Below, piece after piece: positions 58,180-64,000 of a stretch of 64,000 nucleotides of DNA (positions are counted from its first letter, which is position 1; each line of letters begins with the position of its first letter). The stretch is from Flavimobilis soli (lineage in GTDB: Bacteria > Actinomycetota > Actinomycetes > Actinomycetales > Cellulomonadaceae): contig NZ_PDJH01000001.1 in assembly GCF_002564025.1 (NCBI RefSeq), forward strand, positions 372,001 to 436,000, given 5' to 3'. The notes below the pieces were generated by a model, which was given only the letters and a program-made list of their open reading frames with translations, did no database searches and was not told the DNA's origin. The translations under genes were made by a program, and so were the position numbers.

Positions 58180-59097
58180 GTGATCATCGACCTTCCCCAG
58201 ACGACCACCAGCACGGTCGCCAAGAAGCTCATCAAGCTGCGCCAGGAGGGCGGCGCGGTCGCCCTCGGCCGCGTGCTCACGCTCCTGATCATCACGGACG
58301 AGCAGGACGCCGACGAGGCGATCGACGCCGCGAACGACGCGTCGCGCGAGCACCCGTGCCGCATCATCGTGCTGGCGTCGACCACGGGCACGTCGGAGAA
58401 CTCGCTCGACGCGCAGATCCGCCTCGGCGGGGACGCGGGCGCGAGCGAGGTCGTCGTCCTCAAGGGCCCCGCGTCGACCATGGAGCACGCTGACACGCTC
58501 ATCATGCCGCTCCTGCTGCCGGACGCCCCGATCGTGGCGTGGTGGCCGCACGAGGCTCCCGCGCACCCGGCGAAGGACATCGTCGGGGCGATGGCGAGCC
58601 GCCGGATCACCGACTCGTACTCGAGCGCCGACCCGTGCGGCACGCTGCGCCGCCTCGCCCAGGCGTACACGCCGGGCGACACCGACCTCGCGTGGACCCG
58701 CTCGACGATCTGGCGCGGCCTCATCGCCGCGACGCTCGACCAGCCGCCGTTCGAGCCCGTCGAGAAGGTCGTCGTCGAGGGCGTGCCGGACCACTCGTCA
58801 GTCGACCTGCTCGGTGCGTGGCTCGGCCACGCGCTCGACACCGAGGTCGAGATCCGCCGGACGCCCGGTGCGCAGGCCGTCACCCGCATCACGCTCGAGC
58901 GGCCCTCCGGCCAGATCTCGCTGTCGCGGCCGAGCGGCAAGGTCGCGACGCTCTCCCAGACGGGTCAGCCGGACCACCGGATCGCGCTCCCCGTGCGCCA
59001 GCTCCACGAGTGCATCGCGGAGGAGCTGCGGCGCCTCGACCCCGACGAGATGTACGGCGAGGTCCTCACGCGCGGTCTCGAGAGGATCCGCGCATGA
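58180..59097 (+). CDS. opcA: Glucose-6-phosphate dehydrogenase assembly protein OpcA
   Basis: Allosteric partner that activates Zwf; 305 aa. Family segments IDLPQTTTSTVAKKLIKLRQEGG and LLLPDAPIVAWWPHEAP and DPCGTLRRLAQAYTPGDTDLAWTR are visible. GTG at 58180 with GGAG just upstream. Its TGA overlaps the pgl ATG (ATGA), so zwf-opcA-pgl act as one operon. Confidence 0.93.
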   Translation: MIIDLPQTTTSTVAKKLIKLRQEGGAVALGRVLTLLIITDEQDADEAIDAANDASREHPCRIIVLASTTGTSENSLDAQIRLGGDAGASEVVVLKGPASTMEHADTLIMPLLLPDAPIVAWWPHEAPAHPAKDIVGAMASRRITDSYSSADPCGTLRRLAQAYTPGDTDLAWTRSTIWRGLIAATLDQPPFEPVEKVVVEGVPDHSSVDLLGAWLGHALDTEVEIRRTPGAQAVTRITLERPSGQISLSRPSGKVATLSQTGQPDHRIALPVRQLHECIAEELRRLDPDEMYGEVLTRGLERIRA

Positions 59098-59870
59098 GCG
59101 CGCGTCGCGTCGTCGTCCACCCGGACGCCGAGGTCCTCGCCCAGGCGACCGCGTCGCGTCTGCTGACACGCCTGCTCGACCTCCAGTCGGTGCGCACACC
59201 CGTGCACGTCGTCCTCACGGGCGGCACGGTCGGCATCAAGGTGCTCGCCGACGTCGCGGCGCACCCGGTGCGCGACGCCGTCGACTGGGGTGCGGTGCAC
59301 CTGTGGTGGGGCGACGACCGTTTCGTCCCCGAGGGGCACGCCGACCGCAACGTCCAGCAGGCCCGCGACGCCCTCCTCGACCACCTGCCGACCCTGCCGG
59401 CCGGCAACGTGCACGCGATGCCGGCAGCGCGGCCAGAGGATCCCGCGTTCACCGAGGACGACGCTGCCCGCGATTACGCTGCCGAGCTCGCGCGCTTCGC
59501 CGAGCCCGGGGACGCAGCCCCGCAGTTCGACGTGCTCATGCTCGGCATGGGTCCCGACCACCACGTCGCATCGCTCTTCCCGGGCCACCCGGCGCTCGAG
59601 GTGAGCGGGGTCGCGACGACGGGTGTCGCTGACTCCCCCAAGCCTCCGCCGCTGCGCGTCTCGCTCACGTTCGACGCGATCCGCAGGGCCCGCGAGGTGT
59701 GGATCGTCGCGGCCGGCGCCGAGAAGGCGGCGGGCGTGCGAGCAGGACTCTCCGGTGCGCCCGTCGTCGAGTCTCCTGTCGCGGGCGCCGTCGGGCAGGA
59801 CCTGACGCTCTGGCTGGTCGACGCCGCGGCAGCCGGCGAGGCGGCCGAGGCCGTCGAGGGCGGCGCCTGA
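59094..59870 (+). CDS. pgl: 6-phosphogluconolactonase
   Basis: Hydrolyses 6-phosphogluconolactone from Zwf; 258 aa. Signature LTGGTVGIKVL and WWGDDRFVPEGHADRNVQQAR, and LMLGMGPDHHVASLFPGH near residue 150 with the catalytic histidine. ATG at 59094, overlapping opcA. C-terminus Ala/Glu-rich. A strong terminator follows. Confidence 0.94.
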   Translation: MSARRVVVHPDAEVLAQATASRLLTRLLDLQSVRTPVHVVLTGGTVGIKVLADVAAHPVRDAVDWGAVHLWWGDDRFVPEGHADRNVQQARDALLDHLPTLPAGNVHAMPAARPEDPAFTEDDAARDYAAELARFAEPGDAAPQFDVLMLGMGPDHHVASLFPGHPALEVSGVATTGVADSPKPPPLRVSLTFDAIRRAREVWIVAAGAEKAAGVRAGLSGAPVVESPVAGAVGQDLTLWLVDAAAAGEAAEAVEGGA

Positions 59871-59892
59871 CCCCGCCGACGAGCGCGAACGA

Positions 59893-59928
59893 CTGAGGCC
59901 GCCGTCCCGAGCGGGACGGCGGCCTCAG
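59893..59928. terminator. pgl / rbpA bidirectional terminator
   Basis: Perfect 16-bp stem ctgaggccgccgtccc/gggacggcggcctcag with a 4-nt loop, between the convergent pgl (plus) and rbpA (minus) genes. Confidence 0.85.
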
Positions 59929-59955
59929 CCGTTGCTGTGCGTGCCTGGTGGTCGT

Positions 59956-60303
59956 TCAGCCGCCGCGGCGCTTGCGCAGCGCTGCGAGTGCTTCGTCGAG
60001 GAGGGCCTCGCCGTCCTCCTCGGAGCGACGTTCCTTCACGTAGGCGAGGTGCGTCTTGTACGGCTCGTTGCGCGACGGAGCAGGCGGGTTCGCGCGGTCC
60101 TGTCCCGCCGGGAAGCCGCAGCGCGGGCAGTCCCATTCGCTCGGGATCTCGATCGCGGTCTCGTCCGAGAAGCTGGGACGCGTCTCGTGGCCGTTGGCGC
60201 ACCAGTACGACACGTACACCCGCGCGGCCACGTCACCGCGCTCGGACTCCCCCATCGGACCGGCACCGACGCGCGATCCCCTGATTGCACTAGCTCCAGC
60301 CAC
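59956..60303 (-). CDS. rbpA: RNA polymerase-binding protein RbpA
   Basis: Actinobacterial transcription factor that binds sigma and core polymerase and stabilises open complexes; 115 aa. YWCANGHETRPSFS and EWDCPRCGFPAG provide the Cys/His zinc-like residues, followed by the conserved KTHLAYVKERRSEEDGEALLDEAL. GTG at 60303 with GGGGAAAG upstream. The clearest lineage marker in the window. Confidence 0.95.
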   Translation of the reverse strand: MAGASAIRGSRVGAGPMGESERGDVAARVYVSYWCANGHETRPSFSDETAIEIPSEWDCPRCGFPAGQDRANPPAPSRNEPYKTHLAYVKERRSEEDGEALLDEALAALRKRRGG

Positions 60304-60345
60304 TGTCTTTCCCCTGTCTCAGTGCCCGGCGGAGTTCCCCGGAGG

Positions 60346-60588
60346 TCAGCCGACCTTGGCGAGGAGGCCCAGCAACACGATCGTCAGCACCCAGACGATC
60401 ACGAAGGCCACCGTCAGGCGGTTCAAGTTCTTCTCGGCGACGCCGGACGAACCGACCGAGCTGGCGATACCGCCTCCGAACATGTCGGACATGCCGCCGC
60501 CCTTGCCCTTGTGCAGGAGCACGAGAAGCACCATCACCAGGCTCGTGATGACAAGGATGACCTGCAGGATGATACCGATCGCGTCCAC
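60346..60588 (-). CDS. secG: Preprotein translocase subunit SecG
   Basis: Small Sec channel subunit; 80 aa with two TM helices (~5-25 and ~55-75) flanking KGKGGGMSDMFGGGIASSVGSSGVAEKNLNRLT, the SecG signature. GTG at 60588 chosen over an upstream in-frame reading; AGGGA lies about 9 nt before it. Between rbpA and tpiA, the usual actinobacterial spot. Confidence 0.93.
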   Translation of the reverse strand: MDAIGIILQVILVITSLVMVLLVLLHKGKGGGMSDMFGGGIASSVGSSGVAEKNLNRLTVAFVIVWVLTIVLLGLLAKVG

Positions 60589-60685
60589 TAGACGGTGTCC
60601 CTCTTCGTCGCTGTTCAGCCTGGGCTCGTGCCCGGGCTCTGCGGTTCCCCTGGAAACCGCACGCGGCACGGCGGCCGCCGGGTCA

Positions 60686-60691
60686 AGGATA
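60686..60691 (-). promoter_or_regulatory. Candidate secG -10 box
   Basis: TATCCT on the minus strand with TTGGCC (60711-60716) as a possible -35 at 19-bp spacing, in the tpiA-secG gap after the tpiA terminator. Confidence 0.4.
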
Positions 60692-60716
60692 GGTCACGCC
60701 GCCCACCCTGGGCCAA

Positions 60717-60738
60717 ACGCCCCGCCGCAGCGGGGCGT
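60717..60738 (-). terminator. tpiA terminator hairpin
   Basis: ACGCCCCGC-CGCA-GCGGGGCGT, perfect 9-bp stem, with flanking GGCC/GGCC pairs extending it, just after the tpiA stop. Confidence 0.65.
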
Positions 60739-60768
60739 CGGCCCAGGACAGACGTCGAGACGGTTCGG

Positions 60769-61554
60769 TCAGGCCTGCGCCTGGAACCGGGCGATCTTCG
60801 CGAACTCCTCCGGGTCGAGGCTCGCACCGCCGACCAGGGCGCCGTCGACGTCGGGCTCAGCCATGAGCTCGGCGATCGACGAGGACTTCACGGAACCGCC
60901 ATAGAGAACACGCACGGCGTCGGCCACCTCGGCCGAGTACAGCTCGGCGAGGCGGGCGCGGATCGCACCGTTGACCTCCTGCGCGTCAGCGGGGGTCGCG
61001 ACCTCGCCCGTGCCGATCGCCCAGACGGGCTCGTACGCGACGACGACCTTGGCGGCGTCCTCGGCAGAGATGCCCTCGAACGCACCGTCGACCTGGGCGA
61101 GCGTGTACGAGACCTGGTCGCCGGCCTTGCGGACGTCGAGGCCCTCACCGACGCACACGATCGGCACGAGGCCGTGCGCGAGCGCGTTCTTCGTCTTGGC
61201 GTTGACGAGCGCGTCGTCCTCGCCGTGGTACTGACGGCGCTCGGAGTGGCCGACAGCCACGTACTTCACGCCGAGCTTCTCGAGGAACACGGGCGAGATC
61301 TCGCCGGTGTACGCGCCCGACACGTGCGCCGAGAGGTCCTGTGCCCCGTACGAGACCTGCGAGCCGTCCGCGTCGACCAGGGTCTGCACGGAACGGATGT
61401 CGGTGAACGGCACGAGGACCGTGACCTCGACGGCCTCGAAGTCGTGCTTCGCGTCCTTGAGAGCCCAGTCGAGCTTCTGCACCAGGTGGACCGCCTCAAG
61501 GTGGTCCTTGTTCATCTTCCAGTTGCCCGCGATCAGCGGGGTGCGGTTTGCCAC
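60769..61554 (-). CDS. tpiA: Triosephosphate isomerase
   Basis: Interconverts dihydroxyacetone phosphate and glyceraldehyde 3-phosphate; 261 aa TIM barrel. K13 in GNWKMN, the His of VGHSERR, catalytic Glu in [11 protein letters not shown], and the phosphate loop [11 protein letters not shown] at 61554 with GGAAG upstream. Last of gapA-pgk-tpiA, 27 nt after pgk. Confidence 0.96.
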   Translation of the reverse strand: MANRTPLIAGNWKMNKDHLEAVHLVQKLDWALKDAKHDFEAVEVTVLVPFTDIRSVQTLVDADGSQVSYGAQDLSAHVSGAYTGEISPVFLEKLGVKYVAVGHSERRQYHGEDDALVNAKTKNALAHGLVPIVCVGEGLDVRKAGDQVSYTLAQVDGAFEGISAEDAAKVVVAYEPVWAIGTGEVATPADAQEVNGAIRARLAELYSAEVADAVRVLYGGSVKSSSIAELMAEPDVDGALVGGASLDPEEFAKIARFQAQA

Positions 61555-61581
61555 GTCAGTGTCTTCCGTTCGTCAGGTAGG

Positions 61582-62781
61582 TCAGGCGTCGAGGACGGCG
61601 ATGCCGGGGAGCGTCTTGCCCTCGAGGAACTCGAGGCTGGCGCCGCCACCGGTCGAGATGTGGCTGAAGCCGGCCTCGTCGAAGCCGAGGATGCGGACCG
61701 CCGCGGCGGAGTCGCCACCGCCCACGATCGAGAACGCGCCGTCAGCCGTCGCGTCGATCATGCCCTGCGCGACAGCGCGGGTGCCACCGGCGAACGCGTC
61801 GAACTCGAACACGCCCATCGGGCCGTTCCAGACGATCGTCTTGGCGTCGGCGAGCTTCGAGGCGAAGAGCTTCGCCGACTCGGGGCCGATGTCGAGACCC
61901 ATGCGGTCCGCCGGGATCGCGTCAGCGGCGACGACGTCGTGCGGGGCATCGGCCGCGAACGAGTCGGCGGCGACGATGTCCGTCGGGAGGACGATCTCGA
62001 CGCCGCGCTCCTTGGCGGTCGCGAGGTAACCCTTGACGGTCTCGATCTGGTCCTCCTCGAGGAGGGACTTGCCGACCTGGTAGCCCTGGGCCGCGAGGAA
62101 CGTGAAGACCATGCCGCCACCAATGAGGAGACGGTCCGCCTTCTCGAGCAGGTTCGCGATGACACCGAGTTTGTCGGACACCTTGGAGCCACCGAGCACG
62201 ACCGCGTACGGGCGGGCGGGGTCCTCGGTCGCCTTCTTCAGGGAGTCGACCTCCTTGAGGACGAGCTCACCGACGGCCGCCGGGAGGACCTTGGCGATGT
62301 CGTAGACCGAAGCCTGCTTGCGGTGCACGACGCCGAAGCCGTCGGACACGTACGCGTCGGCGAGCTCGGCGAGGTCGGCGGCGAGCGACGCACGCTCCTC
62401 GTCGACCTTCGAGGTCTCACGAGCGTCGAAGCGGATGTTCTCGAGGAGGGCGACCTCGCCCTCGCCGAGCGCGGCGACGGTGGCCTTCGCGCTCGCGCCG
62501 ACCGTGTCGCCCGCGAGCGTCACGGGGGCGCCGAGCAGCTCGCCCAGGCGGGCGGCGACGGGGGCGAGCGAGTACTTGGCGTCCGGCTCGCCCTTCGGGC
62601 GGCCGAGGTGGGCGGTCACGACGACCTTGGCGCCGGCGTCGACCAGACGCTTGAGCGTCGGGAGCGCGGCGCGGATGCGACCGTCGTCGGTAATGGTCGT
62701 GCCGTCGAGCGGGACGTTGAAGTCGGAACGAACGAGGACGCGCTTGCCGCGCAGGTCGCCCAGGTCAGCGATGGTCTTCAC
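61582..62781 (-). CDS. pgk: Phosphoglycerate kinase
   Basis: ATP-forming glycolytic step; 399 aa. N-terminal [32 protein letters not shown], and the C-terminal nucleotide domain [10 protein letters not shown] with [15 protein letters not shown] at 62781 is preferred since GGAG lies 8 nt upstream and gives the family N-terminus; a GTG three codons earlier would add VPP. Coupled closely to tpiA. Confidence 0.95.
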   Translation of the reverse strand: MKTIADLGDLRGKRVLVRSDFNVPLDGTTITDDGRIRAALPTLKRLVDAGAKVVVTAHLGRPKGEPDAKYSLAPVAARLGELLGAPVTLAGDTVGASAKATVAALGEGEVALLENIRFDARETSKVDEERASLAADLAELADAYVSDGFGVVHRKQASVYDIAKVLPAAVGELVLKEVDSLKKATEDPARPYAVVLGGSKVSDKLGVIANLLEKADRLLIGGGMVFTFLAAQGYQVGKSLLEEDQIETVKGYLATAKERGVEIVLPTDIVAADSFAADAPHDVVAADAIPADRMGLDIGPESAKLFASKLADAKTIVWNGPMGVFEFDAFAGGTRAVAQGMIDATADGAFSIVGGGDSAAAVRILGFDEAGFSHISTGGGASLEFLEGKTLPGIAVLDA

Positions 62782-62840
62782 AGGGGGCACTCCGTAGTGC
62801 GTGAGGTTCGGGTGGAAAGGTCAGCGTGCCGCGACGCAAA

Positions 62841-62890
62841 GACGTCCGCGTGCGCGCCCCGGACGAGCCGTGGGCGCGCACGCGGACGTC
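62841..62890 (-). terminator. gapA terminator
   Basis: Perfect 19-bp stem gacgtccgcgtgcgcgccc/gggcgcgcacgcggacgtc with a 12-nt loop, followed on the minus strand by TTTG, 28 nt after the gapA stop. The best intrinsic terminator in the window; it implies pgk needs its own promoter or read-through. Confidence 0.85.
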
Positions 62891-62918
62891 ATGCGATCAG
62901 CGAGTCAGCAGGGCGGCG

Positions 62919-63960
<1,042 letters not shown>

Positions 63961-64000
63961 ACACGGTTGTTGACGAACTGTACGTACGTCGATGTACGCG

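Overview
The window is about 64 kb of chromosomal core from a high-GC Actinomycetota. It carries RbpA, a Rel bifunctional (p)ppGpp enzyme, PimA/PatA/PgsA phosphatidylinositol-mannoside genes, PdxST, DUF349 and DUF948 proteins, and GTG starts are frequent. The gene order thrS-HIT-pgsA-patA-pimA ... pdxS ... pdxT-yebC-ruvCAB-yajC-secDF-apt-rel ... hisS-aspS-rarA-rpsD-alaS-ruvX-mltG-aroE is the classic actinobacterial one. The flavour suggests Micrococcales (Cellulomonadaceae-like), but the genus is inference.

Layout. 1-10.0 kb (minus): a PilB/GspE-type ATPase cut by the window edge, aroE, mltG, ruvX, alaS, two small membrane-associated proteins, rpsD and rarA. 10.1-12.8 kb (plus): an MMPL transporter and a small membrane protein. 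12.85-17 kb (minus): aspS, hisS and a metallo-beta-lactamase-fold hydrolase. 17.1-19.4 kb (plus): a DUF349 protein and an orphan AbiEi-like protein. 19.4-29.8 kb (minus): rel, apt, secF, secD, yajC, ruvB, ruvA, ruvC, yebC and pdxT. 29.9-32.0 kb (plus): a two-gene membrane-protein/amino-acid-permease unit sitting between pdxT and pdxS. 32.0-42.5 kb (minus): Nudix, pdxS, a LemA-like protein, pimA, patA, pgsA, HIT, thrS and hrpB. 42.6-44.0 kb (plus): ECF sigma factor and probable anti-sigma. 44.0-53.6 kb (minus): a CDF transporter, der, an acyltransferase, cmk, rluB, scpB, scpA, parA, xerD and ctaB. 54.1-59.9 kb (plus): tkt, zwf, opcA and pgl. 59.9-63.9 kb (minus): rbpA, secG, tpiA, pgk and gapA.

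The genes form functional blocks: translation (four aminoacyl-tRNA synthetases, S4, Der), Sec export (YajC, SecD, SecF, SecG), Holliday-junction processing (RuvABC, RuvX, RarA), mycolate-free PIM lipid synthesis, chromosome segregation (ScpAB, ParA, XerD), the oxidative pentose phosphate pathway and lower glycolysis. Many neighbours are joined by 4-nt ATGA/GTGA overlaps. Readable regulatory signals include strong perfect hairpin terminators, TANNNT -10 boxes (TAGACT recurs four times), probable [16 protein letters not shown] (pdxT, the 29874 gene, parA) and a LexA-type SOS box before ruvAB.

I saw no CRISPR array, tRNA, rRNA, insertion sequence, prophage or defence island, and no clear novel multi-gene system. 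The most interesting signals are the interrupted pdxS/pdxT cluster with divergent leaderless promoters, a perfect 20-bp palindrome of atypical composition after der, the missing tal/pgi between tkt and zwf with an in-frame upstream extension, the SOS box, and acidic or Ala/Pro tandem-repeat insertions in SecD and the DUF349 protein.
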